64,000 bases of DNA from Flavobacterium sp. KJJ (GCF_000708595.2 NZ_JARP01000001.1:1116001-1180000); one strand, 5' to 3'. Positions 16,187 through 24,976 are shown, numbered from the stretch's first letter. The notes: generated by a model from the letters alone, not told the origin. Translations and numbers: made by a program.

Positions 16187-19100
16187 TGGCAAAATGATAT
16201 GAAATTCAGCTCCAATATTTTCTTCTGCTTTAGAAAAAATAATACCCTTGTGATTTTCAACAATTTTTTTACCAATCGATAATCCGATTCCGGTTCCTGT
16301 GTACATTTCACTATTATGAAGTCTTTGAAAAATAGTGAAAATTTTACTCTCATATTGTTTGTCAAAACCTATTCCGTTATCTTTTACTATAATTTCACAA
16401 TAATCAAGATTTGGATCTAAAGTGGAGTATTTTTGAACTTGTTTAGATGAAAGTTTCTTTGAACTTATCTTTACTTTAGAAACAGAACCGTCATTTTTAT
16501 AAAACTTAAGAGCGTTGCTGATTAGGTTATAAAAAAGCTGGTTCATTTGCAACGGAATAGCATTAATAGTAGGGAGTTCTTCCGTAGTTATTTTAACATT
16601 ATGTTCTTCAATCAAAAGCTCAAAATCAATTAGGATATTTGCTAAAACTAAGTTTAAATCTGTATTTACAAATTGTTTTTCAGGATCATCTAAAGAAGAA
16701 TAAGCTAGTAAATCTTTAATAAGTGTTGTCATCCTTTTAGAGGATTTACTGATTTTTTGGATCAAGATATGTGCTTCATCAGATATATTCTCCTCCATGC
16801 CAACGAGTCGGCTTATAAACATTAATATTTTGCGCAAAGGTTCCTGCAAATCATGGCTTGCTACATATGCATACTCTTGCAATTGAACATTGGCAGTATG
16901 CAATTTTTTAATAGAACTTTCCAATTCTTTATTAGAAGTAAGCAAATCTGAAGTGCGTTCAAGAACTTTTGCTTCAAAACCGTCTGATAACACTTTCAGC
17001 TTATTTTCGGCTATTCTTCTTTCAGTAATATCTTCGATTGCCAGCAGAATCAATTGTTTCTTACTAGCTTCATTAGTTACTTGTCTTACGTTTAACAACA
17101 TAATACTTTCGCCATACGGCAATAGATTTACAGCTATTTGATAATCATCCAGCTGTGTTTTTTCTTTAAGCACCTTTTCAAGCATTTCGCGCATGGAAAT
17201 ATTATCAAAAAGATGATTTTGAATTTCATAAATTAGTTTGCCTGTCGCCTCCTCTTTTGCAATATTATATTTTTTTGAGAATGCACGATTTATATTTTTA
17301 ATTCTTAAATCAGTATCTAACACGACAATAGGCTCTCTAAGAGTAGCTACAATTGCTTCTGTGTAATTTTTAGAAATATTAATTTCCTGCTGTTTGTTTA
17401 AAAGTTCCTGATTAATCTGCAAAAGTTCTTCGTTGCTGGATTGTAATTCTTCTTTAGAAGTTTCCAGTTCTTCGTTAAGACTTTGCAGCTCTTCACTACC
17501 ACTCAACAATTCTTCGTTGGCACTCTGAAGTTCTTCGTTTGAAGCTTCCTGCTCTTCGCTGATAGCATTAACATCAGCATGTATTTTTGCCAACTCTTTT
17601 TCCAGTTTTGCAATCTTTAGGAGATTTGCATTTTCAAGTATTTGCTCACTACCTGATTTGCTTATAGCAGGATCTTGATTAGTAATAAGACTTTTATAAA
17701 ATAATATTAGAAAATAGGGCTCTACAGTATCCTTTAATGGCTGTATTTCGATAGTAATTTCACTTATAATTCCTTTATTTGTAATTTGTATGCCATCTTT
17801 TTTAATCAGGAAACCCGTTTCTTTGACTTTATGCCACGCATTACGAAGCTCAAAAGCAAGACCTTCCCGAGCCATTTTGACCAGATTAAAGGTAGGTTTT
17901 CCTGTCGAAAGCTCAATAAAATCTGCGATACTTCCGTTAATATGAACAATATCCATTTGCTCATTTACAATTACGCTTGCAGGAGTATAATTGGCGAGCA
18001 GCGTTAATTCAGCACTTTTTCTAAAATCCTCTTTGATAATCTCTTTTCTTTTGACATCTGACTTAAAACTTTTTAATCGCTCGTTCACCCCTAAACCCGA
18101 ATGCACAAATCTTCCTGAAACCTGTTTGCGGATATAAATTTTGCCCGCTTTGTCAAACGACTGAAAAAGTTCAGCTGCCGGAACTGCAGTTTCTGATTTT
18201 CCTAAAAGTAAAAAGCCATTTTCTTTTAAAGCATAATGAAATGTTGACAGCGACTTTTTCTGCAAAAACGAATCCATATATATAAATACATTTCTACAGG
18301 TAATTAAATCCATTTTTGCAAAAGGAGGATCGTTTAAAAAATTATGAACTGCAAAAACACACAAATCTCTAATTTGTCGTTTTATAGTGTAACCATTTGT
18401 ATTTGATGTAAAATATTTTGATAGAATATTTTCAGAAACATTGCGCATTTGAGACTTCCTGTAAAATCCAATTCTAGCTTTTTTAATTGTCACTTCTGAA
18501 ATATCCGAAGCAAAAATCTGAATTTCCTTTCCTTGCAGATTCACTCCTAAAAATTCATGAAGAGCAATGGCCAGTGAATAAGCTTCTTCGCCGGTAGAAC
18601 ATCCTGCTATCCAGATTCGTATAGTATTTCCTTCTGTTACTCTGTCTGTTAATATTGGGAAAACTTTTTCTTTTAGTATCTGAAAAATTTTAGTATCCCT
18701 AAAAAATTCAGTGACCGGTATAAGCATATCATTAAATAAATCCTCTGATGCTGATTTATCTCCTTGCAAAAATTTAAGATATTCTTTAAGATTTATGATT
18801 TTGCTTAAAGCCATTCTTCTGGCAATACGGCGGCGTATGGTAGTTTGTTTGTAATAAGTGAAATCCACTCCGCTGTTATGACGCAAAATTTTAATAATCT
18901 CCTCAAATACTGCCTCATCACTTGGATCAGTTTCTTTGATAAGACTTTCTTTTGATTGTGAAATACTCATTATTTTTTCTGCCATTTTTCCTGGCGACAT
19001 TACATAATCAACAACTCCTGCATTTATGGCATTTTGCGGCATTTCATTATAAGCCGCGTCAGAATCCTGAGCAAAAGTAACGCCTCCGTGGTTTTTAATC

Positions 19101-19546
19101 GCTTTTAAGCCAATAGTTCCGTCAGAGCCATTTCCTGAAAGCAATATACCATATGCTAAATCGAGATGTACTTCTGCCAATGAAGAAAAAAAGATGTCTA
19201 TAGCTTGATTTTTTGTTTCTTTTTCACGTGGACTTAATTTTAAGACTCCGTCAAAAGAGGTAAGCATTTTATTTTCCGGAATAACGTAAATGTTATTTGG
19301 AGCTAAATGAATGTCATCTGTAATTTCATTAATCGGAATTTTTGCAACTCTCGAAAGAAGCTTTGTAAGAATGCTGTCATGCAGCGGATGCAAATGCTGT
19401 ACAACAACAAAAGCCATTTCTGAGTTAGCAGGAATAGCATCAATAAACTGACTAAAAGCCTCTAGCCCACCCGCAGAAGCACCAATGCCAACAATTGGAA
19501 AATCTTGGCGTGTCGCCTTTGGTAAACTGTTTTTTTGATCTTGCAT
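16181..19546 (-). CDS. hybrid CheB methylesterase - CheR methyltransferase - PAS - histidine kinase
   Basis: A 1121-residue signalling protein. In order: a CheB catalytic domain (residues ~15-190; Ser24 in GASAGG, His51 in VVQHLHP, Asp142 in GNGSDGT), a CheR methyltransferase (~215-470; GCSTGEEAYS near 316, CRNVFIYM near 417), a PAS-like region (~520-620), a coiled coil of repeated SNEELQS units (~645-725), a second PAS (~730-850), a HisKA domain with His898 in ASHDLQEPLR and an ATPase domain (DNGIGF near 1056, TGTGIGLS near 1083). There is no receiver domain on the CheB part. The ATG at 19546 is chosen over an upstream in-frame TTG. The receiver-only gene upstream is its likely partner. Confidence 0.92.
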   Translation of the reverse strand: MQDQKNSLPKATRQDFPIVGIGASAGGLEAFSQFIDAIPANSEMAFVVVQHLHPLHDSILTKLLSRVAKIPINEITDDIHLAPNNIYVIPENKMLTSFDGVLKLSPREKETKNQAIDIFFSSLAEVHLDLAYGILLSGNGSDGTIGLKAIKNHGGVTFAQDSDAAYNEMPQNAINAGVVDYVMSPGKMAEKIMSISQSKESLIKETDPSDEAVFEEIIKILRHNSGVDFTYYKQTTIRRRIARRMALSKIINLKEYLKFLQGDKSASEDLFNDMLIPVTEFFRDTKIFQILKEKVFPILTDRVTEGNTIRIWIAGCSTGEEAYSLAIALHEFLGVNLQGKEIQIFASDISEVTIKKARIGFYRKSQMRNVSENILSKYFTSNTNGYTIKRQIRDLCVFAVHNFLNDPPFAKMDLITCRNVFIYMDSFLQKKSLSTFHYALKENGFLLLGKSETAVPAAELFQSFDKAGKIYIRKQVSGRFVHSGLGVNERLKSFKSDVKRKEIIKEDFRKSAELTLLANYTPASVIVNEQMDIVHINGSIADFIELSTGKPTFNLVKMAREGLAFELRNAWHKVKETGFLIKKDGIQITNKGIISEITIEIQPLKDTVEPYFLILFYKSLITNQDPAISKSGSEQILENANLLKIAKLEKELAKIHADVNAISEEQEASNEELQSANEELLSGSEELQSLNEELETSKEELQSSNEELLQINQELLNKQQEINISKNYTEAIVATLREPIVVLDTDLRIKNINRAFSKKYNIAKEEATGKLIYEIQNHLFDNISMREMLEKVLKEKTQLDDYQIAVNLLPYGESIMLLNVRQVTNEASKKQLILLAIEDITERRIAENKLKVLSDGFEAKVLERTSDLLTSNKELESSIKKLHTANVQLQEYAYVASHDLQEPLRKILMFISRLVGMEENISDEAHILIQKISKSSKRMTTLIKDLLAYSSLDDPEKQFVNTDLNLVLANILIDFELLIEEHNVKITTEELPTINAIPLQMNQLFYNLISNALKFYKNDGSVSKVKISSKKLSSKQVQKYSTLDPNLDYCEIIVKDNGIGFDKQYESKIFTIFQRLHNSEMYTGTGIGLSIGKKIVENHKGIIFSKAEENIGAEFHIILPL

Positions 19547-19627
19547 GATTTCAATTATTAATTTCTTAGACAAGTATTAGGAATGTAAATCGATGCTAAG
19601 TATATAATGTAGTAAAATTCTTAAAAT

Positions 19628-20080
19628 CTATATTGTAATGATAAAAGATTCGTATTCTAATTTTTTTAGTTTTTCTTTCCAATCCATTTCGATAACTTTT
19701 TTAAGTAATTTTTTCAAATCATTAAAATCAGTTGGTTTTACTATATACGCGTTGGCACCCAATCCAAAAGTATCTCTAATCCCATCTTCTGTTGCCGATG
19801 TCGAATAAATCGCAATTATGGGAATATTCTTAAATTTAGAATCATCACGAATTTGTTTTAAGCTCTCAATACCAGACATTATTGGCATATTGAGATCTAA
19901 AAATATGATATCTGGGATACCAAGATTTTTATCATAAAGACGGTTTACGAGTTCTAAACCATTTTTACAAAATTCAACCGGAAAATTAAGATGAATATCG
20001 GCAATTGCATCAGCAAAAAATTCTCTGTCATCAGCATCATCATCAGTAAGTAAGATCCTTATATTCTCTTTGTTATCCAT
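19628..20080 (-). CDS. single-domain response regulator
   Basis: A 150-residue receiver domain with no output domain. The acidic pocket is DDDADDRE at residues 13-20, the phospho-acceptor is Asp62 in FLDLNMP, and the switch Thr/Ser and Lys lie in IYSTSA and VKPTDF. Stand-alone receivers of this type (Rcp1-like) shuttle phosphate from hybrid kinases. It lies 81 nt upstream of the CheB-CheR-kinase gene on the same strand, which makes the kinase the likely phosphodonor. No DNA-binding output exists, so the downstream target lies elsewhere. Confidence 0.9.
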   Translation of the reverse strand: MDNKENIRILLTDDDADDREFFADAIADIHLNFPVEFCKNGLELVNRLYDKNLGIPDIIFLDLNMPIMSGIESLKQIRDDSKFKNIPIIAIYSTSATEDGIRDTFGLGANAYIVKPTDFNDLKKLLKKVIEMDWKEKLKKLEYESFIITI

Positions 20081-20231
20081 TAGTTATTTATCATTTCACT
20101 TCAAATGTACGCTTTAATAAATGGCTACAGATAAATAAAATAATTTCCATAAGATTTTTTTGATATAATTATTTTATATCGAAACAAGAAGTTATAAATT
20201 AACTGATTTTCAACTGATTATTGACCTATAA

Positions 20232-20275
20232 CAATACAAGCCTCCATTATCAAATGACTTTGAAGGCTTGTATTG
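20232..20275. terminator. hairpin downstream of the HxlR gene, terminator-like
   Basis: CAATACAAGCCT and its exact 12-bp complement enclose a 20-nt loop 14 nt after the HxlR stop. A short T run follows only on the plus-strand side, so termination of the minus-strand gene is uncertain. Confidence 0.45.
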
Positions 20276-20289
20276 ATATTTTTAAGAAA

Positions 20290-20643
20290 CTATTTTTCAA
20301 TAATTTTTTTCCTGTGTTCTATTCCCCAATCTGTTAGATTGTTAATTATAGTTTGCAGTGTTTTTCCGTGATCTGTTAAAGTATATTCAACAGTTATGGG
20401 CTGCGTCTCCAAAACAGATCTTTTAATAAGTTTGTTTATTTCTAGTTCTTTCAATTCTTTGCTCAGCATTTTGTTTGAAATACCCACTACATCATTTAGA
20501 ATATCTGAAAATCTTCTTTTGTTGTAATAACAGATAGATGAAATAATCGCTATTTTCCATTTGCCGCTCAACACGTCCATTGAATCTTGGACTGCCATCA
20601 TCTCTTTTTTATGTAGTTCTTTTTCAATCGGTTTACATTCCAT
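20290..20643 (-). CDS. HxlR family winged-helix transcriptional regulator
   Basis: A 117-residue regulator with the HxlR winged helix: LSGKWKIAIISSIC near residues 25-38, RRFSDILNDVVGISNKMLSKELKEL as recognition helix region, and VEYTLTDHGKTL in the wing. Cys3 in MECKP is the conserved N-terminal cysteine that some HxlR proteins (YodB/HypR type) use to sense electrophiles or oxidants, so redox control is a reasonable inference. It is divergent from two SDR genes across 109 nt containing six GTTAC repeats, its likely operator. The start codon is 3 nt from the first repeat. Confidence 0.88.
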   Translation of the reverse strand: MECKPIEKELHKKEMMAVQDSMDVLSGKWKIAIISSICYYNKRRFSDILNDVVGISNKMLSKELKELEINKLIKRSVLETQPITVEYTLTDHGKTLQTIINNLTDWGIEHRKKIIEK

Positions 20644-20646
20644 GGT

Positions 20647-20694
20647 GTTACTTTGTTACTTCGAGGTTACTGTTACTTTTAGTTACAAAGTTAC
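20647..20694. promoter_or_regulatory. six-copy GTTAC repeat array, likely HxlR operator
   Basis: GTTAC occurs at 20647, 20655, 20666, 20672, 20682 and 20690, giving start-to-start spacings of 8, 11, 6, 10 and 8. The copies group as three pairs: GTTACTTTGTTAC, GTTACTGTTAC and GTTACAAAGTTAC. The last copy sits where the -33 box of the SDR promoter would be (20 nt before the -7 element), and the first is 3 nt from the HxlR start codon. Binding could therefore repress both directions. Confidence 0.65.
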
Positions 20695-20714
20695 TAAAAT
20701 AAATTAATCTGTTT

Positions 20715-20722
20715 TAAATTTG
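20715..20722 (+). promoter_or_regulatory. -7 promoter element of the SDR pair
   Basis: TAAATTTG matches TAnnTTTG exactly, 30 nt before the SDR start codon. The expected -33 position is occupied by the sixth GTTAC repeat. Confidence 0.6.
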
Positions 20723-20752
20723 CATCATTAAGATATTCTAAAAAATATAAAA

Positions 20753-21508
20753 ATGAACAAATTAAAAAACAAAGTAGCAGTAGTTACAGGGGCATCAAAA
20801 GGAATTGGTGCTTCTATTGCTAAATATTTCGCCGCAGAAGGTGCAAAAGTAGTTGTGAATTATGCATCAAGCAAAGAAGATGCTGAAAAAGTAGTAAAAC
20901 AAATTATAGATAATGGCGGAACAGCAATTTCTGTCCAAGGCAATGTTTCGAAAGAATCAGATGTAATCAGATTATTTGAAGAAACTAAAAATACTTTTGG
21001 CACATTAGATATTTTGGTAAACAATGCCGGAGTTTATCAATATGCACCAATCGAAGAATTTTCAACAGTTTCTTTTCATGAACAATTCAATATTAATGTT
21101 TTGGGTTCTTTACTTGCTATTCAACAGTCTTTAAAGTTGTTTGGCGAAAAAGGCGGTAATATTATCAATATAAGCTCGGGAGCAAGTAATACGCCCCTTC
21201 CAACAGGATCAGTATATTCAGCAACTAAAGCCGCTTTAGATGCGATAACAATTTCTTTATCTAAGGAATTCAGAGGAAGAAATATCCGTATTAATTCTAT
21301 TCTCCCAGGAATTGTAGAAACAGAAGGTTCCCGTTCAGCAGGTTTTATTGGCAGCGATACTGAAGCAAAATTTGTTGCGACTACCCCTCTTGGACGTACA
21401 GGTCAGCCGGAAGATATTGCGAAAGTAGCCGTATTTCTTGCTTCTGACGATGCTGCGTGGATTACGGGAGAGAAAATTTCAGTATCAGGCGGAATATTCG
21501 GTTTATAA
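20753..21508 (+). CDS. short-chain dehydrogenase/reductase (3-oxoacyl-ACP reductase / glucose dehydrogenase type)
   Basis: A 251-residue classical SDR: TGASKGIGAS at residues 12-21, NNAGVY near 90, catalytic serine in NISSGAS near 140 and YSATKAA near 155. The C-terminal SGGIFGL closes the fold. It probably uses NADPH, judging from the KxxxS context of the glycine loop, but this is a weak inference. It is the first gene of a two-SDR unit divergent from an HxlR regulator, an arrangement typical of inducible detoxification of electrophiles. Substrate not identifiable. Confidence 0.88.
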   Translation: MNKLKNKVAVVTGASKGIGASIAKYFAAEGAKVVVNYASSKEDAEKVVKQIIDNGGTAISVQGNVSKESDVIRLFEETKNTFGTLDILVNNAGVYQYAPIEEFSTVSFHEQFNINVLGSLLAIQQSLKLFGEKGGNIINISSGASNTPLPTGSVYSATKAALDAITISLSKEFRGRNIRINSILPGIVETEGSRSAGFIGSDTEAKFVATTPLGRTGQPEDIAKVAVFLASDDAAWITGEKISVSGGIFGL

Positions 21509-21536
21509 TTTTATCTAATTATTTAAAAACAACAAA

Positions 21537-22307
21537 ATGAGCAAATTAAAAAATAAGGTAACGGTAGTTACAGGAGGCAATAGCGGTATCGGTTTTGGTA
21601 TTGCAGAAGCATTTAGAAATGAAGGCGCTGTCGGAACAGTTGCAGGAAGAAATAAAACAACATTAAACACTGCTGTTGAAGCCTTGGGTACAGATTTTAT
21701 AGCTGTTTCAGGTGATGTCACCAATGGAAGTGATTTAGAAAATATCTTCAAGAAAACATTTGAAAAATTTGGAAAAATTGATGCCTTGGTCGTAAATGCT
21801 GGAGGTATTGTAGACGGTGTTCCAATGGGAAGCATTAATGATACTACAGAAGAAAGCTATGATAGTTATATGGATTTAAACCTGAAAAGTGCTTATTTCA
21901 CGGTACAAAAATCACTTCCGTATCTAAATGATGGCGCTTCGATTATATTAATAGGATCTAGTGCGGCGCATCGTGCGGCGCCGGGAATGGCAATTTATGC
22001 TGCAGCAAAAGCAGCTATTATATCATTGGCAAAAGGTTTATCATTAGATTTATTGTCAAGAAACATAAGGGTTAATGCACTATCGCCTGGCTCAATCGAT
22101 ACGCCTGTTTTCGGAAAATTAGTGCCCGAAGAACAATTAGAGCAGGTAAAGCAACTTTGGATCGATATTACTCCTGTTGGCAGACAAGGACTTCCGTCTG
22201 ATATTGGAAAAGCTGCCGTATTTTTAGCGTCAGATGATTCTGCTTTTATAGTGGGTACAGAAATACTTTCTGATGGGGGTTTAACTAATATTAGCCTAAT
22301 GAAATAA
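21537..22307 (+). CDS. short-chain dehydrogenase/reductase
   Basis: A 256-residue SDR with TGGNSGIGFG at residues 12-21, VNAGG near 87, SSAAHRAAP near 145 and catalytic YAAAKAA near 158. It starts 28 nt after the first SDR and opens with nearly the same sequence (MSKLKNKVTVVTG versus MNKLKNKVAVVTG), so the pair may be an old duplication, although they diverge after the cofactor loop. Co-transcription and shared HxlR control are likely. A strong terminator follows. Confidence 0.88.
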   Translation: MSKLKNKVTVVTGGNSGIGFGIAEAFRNEGAVGTVAGRNKTTLNTAVEALGTDFIAVSGDVTNGSDLENIFKKTFEKFGKIDALVVNAGGIVDGVPMGSINDTTEESYDSYMDLNLKSAYFTVQKSLPYLNDGASIILIGSSAAHRAAPGMAIYAAAKAAIISLAKGLSLDLLSRNIRVNALSPGSIDTPVFGKLVPEEQLEQVKQLWIDITPVGRQGLPSDIGKAAVFLASDDSAFIVGTEILSDGGLTNISLMK

Positions 22308-22334
22308 TTTTATAAGAGATAAAAAAATTAAATT

Positions 22335-22369
22335 AAAAACCTTCAAAGTCATTGATTTTGGAGGTTTTT
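22335..22369 (+). terminator. terminator of the SDR operon
   Basis: AAAAACCTTCAAA pairs with TTTTGGAGGTTTTT around an 8-nt loop, ending in a T run, 27 nt after the second SDR stop. Confidence 0.85.
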
Positions 22370-22426
22370 ATCTTTAATTCTCTCAATTTCAACATTTAAT
22401 CACTCGTTAAATTTTAGTTAGAATAT

Positions 22427-22445
22427 TTCTTATATTCGTTTATGA
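22427..22445 (+). promoter_or_regulatory. promoter-like motif shared with 15684-15702
   Basis: The stretch contains TATATTCG, one mismatch from TAnnTTTG, and is identical to 15684-15702 in 18 of 19 positions. It lies 30 nt before the small membrane protein gene. Confidence 0.35.
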
Positions 22446-22474
22446 AGGGAAATCGACTTAAACATTAAAAAATT

Positions 22475-22666
22475 ATGGAAAATAAAAAATTACTATCGTT
22501 TACTTTTTGGATTGTAGCAATTATTTTGGGCGTAACATTGTTCAAGCAATTCGATTTTAAAAATTTAAAATTTGAGAAAACAGGTTTAGCTATTGTTTAC
22601 ATAATTGCTTTTTTAATCTCCGTTTTCGTTCTAGTTAGAAACTACAGAAATCGCTCTGAAAAATAA
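22475..22666 (+). CDS. small two-helix membrane protein
   Basis: A 63-residue protein with two predicted membrane spans (residues ~8-24 and ~36-56) joined by a short polar loop QFDFKNLKFEKTG, and a basic C-terminal tail NYRNRSEK. No family is recognised. It has a plausible promoter upstream and good A-rich start context, which supports it being a real gene. Function unknown. Confidence 0.55.
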   Translation: MENKKLLSFTFWIVAIILGVTLFKQFDFKNLKFEKTGLAIVYIIAFLISVFVLVRNYRNRSEK

Positions 22667-22724
22667 AAAGTGTCCCGTATTTTTTTTAGAAAATAAGATT
22701 TGCCAATACGAAGAGAACTCCACC

Positions 22725-23111
22725 TTATAAGATATAACCAATTTCCCAAACGTGTCCAAACGGATCTTCTAATTTACCAATTCTCCAATCGTCTTCGGTT
22801 TTGATGGGGCAAATTTCTTTTGCACCAAATTTTAGTGCTTTTTCAAATATCTCGTCTGCATTTTTAGTTTCCAAAATTATTCTTATCGGGCTATTTGATT
22901 TTAGATCAGCGTTCAAAATGCCATTGCAAGGTTCTTCATCACTCAAATAAAATACGGCACTCTCAATCTCAATAACTGAAGATATTTTTTGATTTTCTAA
23001 TTCAAACCTTTTTGTCTCTATTGCTCCAAAGGCTGATTTATAAAATTCTATTGCTTTTATGCCATCCTGTACTGTCAAAAAAGGCTTTATAGTTGTTTTA
23101 ATATCATTCAT
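22725..23111 (-). CDS. VOC (glyoxalase/bleomycin-resistance fold) protein
   Basis: A 128-residue VOC protein of the PhnB-like kind: TIKPFLTVQDGIKAIEFYKSAFGA at the N-terminus, FYLSDEEP in the middle and the C-terminal DWRIGKLEDPFGHVWEIG. The final HVWEIG carries the usual His and Glu metal ligands, while the N-terminal half lacks an obvious His ligand, so catalytic metal binding is not assured. It is convergent with the small membrane protein gene. Substrate unknown. Confidence 0.85.
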   Translation of the reverse strand: MNDIKTTIKPFLTVQDGIKAIEFYKSAFGAIETKRFELENQKISSVIEIESAVFYLSDEEPCNGILNADLKSNSPIRIILETKNADEIFEKALKFGAKEICPIKTEDDWRIGKLEDPFGHVWEIGYIL

Positions 23112-23206
23112 AAACGTTGATTTTAGATTAATTCTATCATTTTGTGTTTTTTTTGATAAAGGCGTTAATTAGTATTTAGATACGACATTATACAAAAATG
23201 AAATAT

Positions 23207-23239
23207 TAAAAAAAGCCATCTCAGTATTGAGACAGCTTG
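23207..23239 (-). terminator. terminator of the beta-propeller gene
   Basis: On the minus strand AAGCTGTCTC pairs fully with GAGATGGCTT (two G-U pairs) around a 6-nt loop, followed by a T run. Confidence 0.75.
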
Positions 23240-23247
23240 CTTTTTTG

Positions 23248-24444
23248 TTATCGAATTTTTTTTATGTATGCACTGTAAACATTGTCTTTAATAGAAGTTC
23301 GAAGATAAACTTCGTTTTCGTCTTTTGTTTTAAATTCAAATTGAATTAAGGCAGCATCAGAATAATAAAATAAAGAATCATCATCAGCAAATTCAAGATT
23401 TGAAATAGGTTTGGTTGTTAATTTTACTTCAGAAGCTATTTCACCATTGGTTATGTCTAATTGAAAAAGTTTTGCCTTATGAGTGTATCCCCAAATATTA
23501 TCACTTTCCTCAAGGATGTATTCTACATTATCTCCCTTAAAATCAGTTTTCCAAATCTGTGTTCCTGTTTTCGAATCGAGACCGTAAATAGAAGAAACTT
23601 CTGGTCCTTGTGCTGCAAAATATATTTTTTTGTCTTTACAAAGTATACGTTCTTTGATATTACTCTGATTTTCATCTAATTTAAATTGCCATAAAATATC
23701 TGGTTTATTAGGACTTAAGGCAAAAATCACATTTTTTTCATTTGCTATAAATACATTTTCGCCGTCTGTAACAGGTTTTCCATGCAACGATTCTTCAAAG
23801 TCTTTATGATAAATAAGTTCTCCTGTATTTGCTTCAAAACAATAGAAATTAGACCCGCTTTGAGTATAAACCTTGTTGTCAAAAACGAGAACCGGAATAT
23901 CATTATTTGACGAATCTAACTTGTAGTTCCATATTAAACTGCCGTCTTTTGTATCAAGCGCATAAATGTTGCCATTTTGAGAAGTTATATACAACTTTCC
24001 GCCATTTATGACTGGAATTTGATCTTTTAGCACAATTTGATCTGTAATATTACCTAACCTTGCTTTCCAAAAAATATCACCAGTCTGGTTATCTACTGCG
24101 AAAATTTCACCATTAATAAACGGTACGTATACTACACCATCTTTTAGCGTTATTGCATTTGCACACATTTCAGTATAGGCGTCCGAAGCTTTTACAGTCC
24201 AGCCAATTTGTTCGGATTCTAAATCAAATAAAAACAGAGAACCGTCATAATCATATATCAGGATTGATGCTTCGTCTAATGGTGCTTTTTTAAGCGGATT
24301 TATGACTTTATTAGAGACCATTTCAGTAGGTGGCAAAGCTTTATTATTAGAATTAGCTTTGCTTGGTTTTGAAGTGGCAGGCGCTTGCCCAAACATATTT
24401 ATAACAGTAAATACAAATAAAAGAGTAATTATTATTTTTTTCAT
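23248..24444 (-). CDS. exported PQQ-like beta-propeller protein
   Basis: A 398-residue exported protein with a Sec signal (MKKIIITLLFVFTVI, cleavage near MFGQA) and a Ser/Pro/Lys-rich linker, then six or seven PQQ-like blades. Each blade has the pattern G-x-(I/L)-(Y/F)-A-(L/V/I)-D-x-x-(T/N)-G-x-x-x-W, for example IFAVDNQTGDIFWK, IYALDTKDGSLIWN and IYGLDSKTGTQIWK. The BamB-like fold suggests a scaffold role in the periplasm or outer membrane. A true PQQ dehydrogenase would be longer with defined cofactor ligands. A -7 element lies 74 nt upstream. Confidence 0.83.
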   Translation of the reverse strand: MKKIIITLLFVFTVINMFGQAPATSKPSKANSNNKALPPTEMVSNKVINPLKKAPLDEASILIYDYDGSLFLFDLESEQIGWTVKASDAYTEMCANAITLKDGVVYVPFINGEIFAVDNQTGDIFWKARLGNITDQIVLKDQIPVINGGKLYITSQNGNIYALDTKDGSLIWNYKLDSSNNDIPVLVFDNKVYTQSGSNFYCFEANTGELIYHKDFEESLHGKPVTDGENVFIANEKNVIFALSPNKPDILWQFKLDENQSNIKERILCKDKKIYFAAQGPEVSSIYGLDSKTGTQIWKTDFKGDNVEYILEESDNIWGYTHKAKLFQLDITNGEIASEVKLTTKPISNLEFADDDSLFYYSDAALIQFEFKTKDENEVYLRTSIKDNVYSAYIKKIR

Positions 24445-24517
24445 TTTTAAGATTTGGGGGTTGATAATTTGATTTTCTTTTTCAATACTATAGTTGCCGA
24501 AAAAACAATATCTATGT

Positions 24518-24525
24518 CAAATATA
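24518..24525 (-). promoter_or_regulatory. -7 promoter element of the beta-propeller gene
   Basis: On the minus strand TATATTTG matches TAnnTTTG exactly, 73 nt before the start codon. No -33 box is evident. Confidence 0.4.
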
Positions 24526-24662
24526 GTTAAAAAATATTATAGCGATTTAGAAGTTATAACGTGTTTAAATGACGGATTTGAGTTTTAAAACAGGAAATAA
24601 TTAAAGAAAATATTTAAAAAATGATTCTATTCACAATTATCCGATTCTGAAACAAAATCCAT

Positions 24663-24728
24663 AAAAAAAACACCTTAATTTCTTAAGAAGTATCTTTATT
24701 GCATTTATGGGATTCAATAGTCTCACCT
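24663..24728 (-). repeat. decayed copy of the tRNA-Val 3' end and its terminator
   Basis: Eight As, CACCTTAATTTCTTAAGAAG, a T-rich stretch and ATGGGATTCAATAG repeat, with substitutions, the order seen at 24941-25000: eight As, the terminator stem, a T run, then GAGGGGTTCGAAC from the tRNA T arm. Further upstream ATTATCCGATT (24640) resembles ATTATCGAAT (24925). The copies are 278 nt apart. The 24745-24930 stretch between them contains no gene I can support. Confidence 0.55.
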
Positions 24729-24940
24729 ATTTTTATAAATTTTTCAAAACAAAAAATAAATATAATGAGTGTATTTTAGAAGCAATATTTATTCATTTTT
24801 ATTTTCCTCAATAAGTTTTACCATATTAGAATTGAATGAAGAAAGATTTTCGTCTAATGCAGCGAAGTGCACAGATAATGAAGAATTTTTATTGTGGAAA
24901 AAGAATGAATAAGTTATATGAGATTATCGAATAGATAGAT

Positions 24941-24975
24941 AAAAAAAACTCCTTAATTTCTTAAGGAGTCTTTTT
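24941..24975 (-). terminator. terminator of tRNA-Val
   Basis: CTCCTTAA and TTAAGGAG (24949-24956, 24961-24968) form an 8-bp stem with a 4-nt loop, flanked by eight As and six Ts, immediately after the tRNA 3' end on the minus strand. Confidence 0.88.
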
Positions 24976-24976
24976 G

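Noticed and set aside
20232..20275. Riboswitch or attenuator in the HxlR-receiver gap
   Set aside because: It is a single plain hairpin with no conserved aptamer architecture. It is recorded only as a weak terminator.
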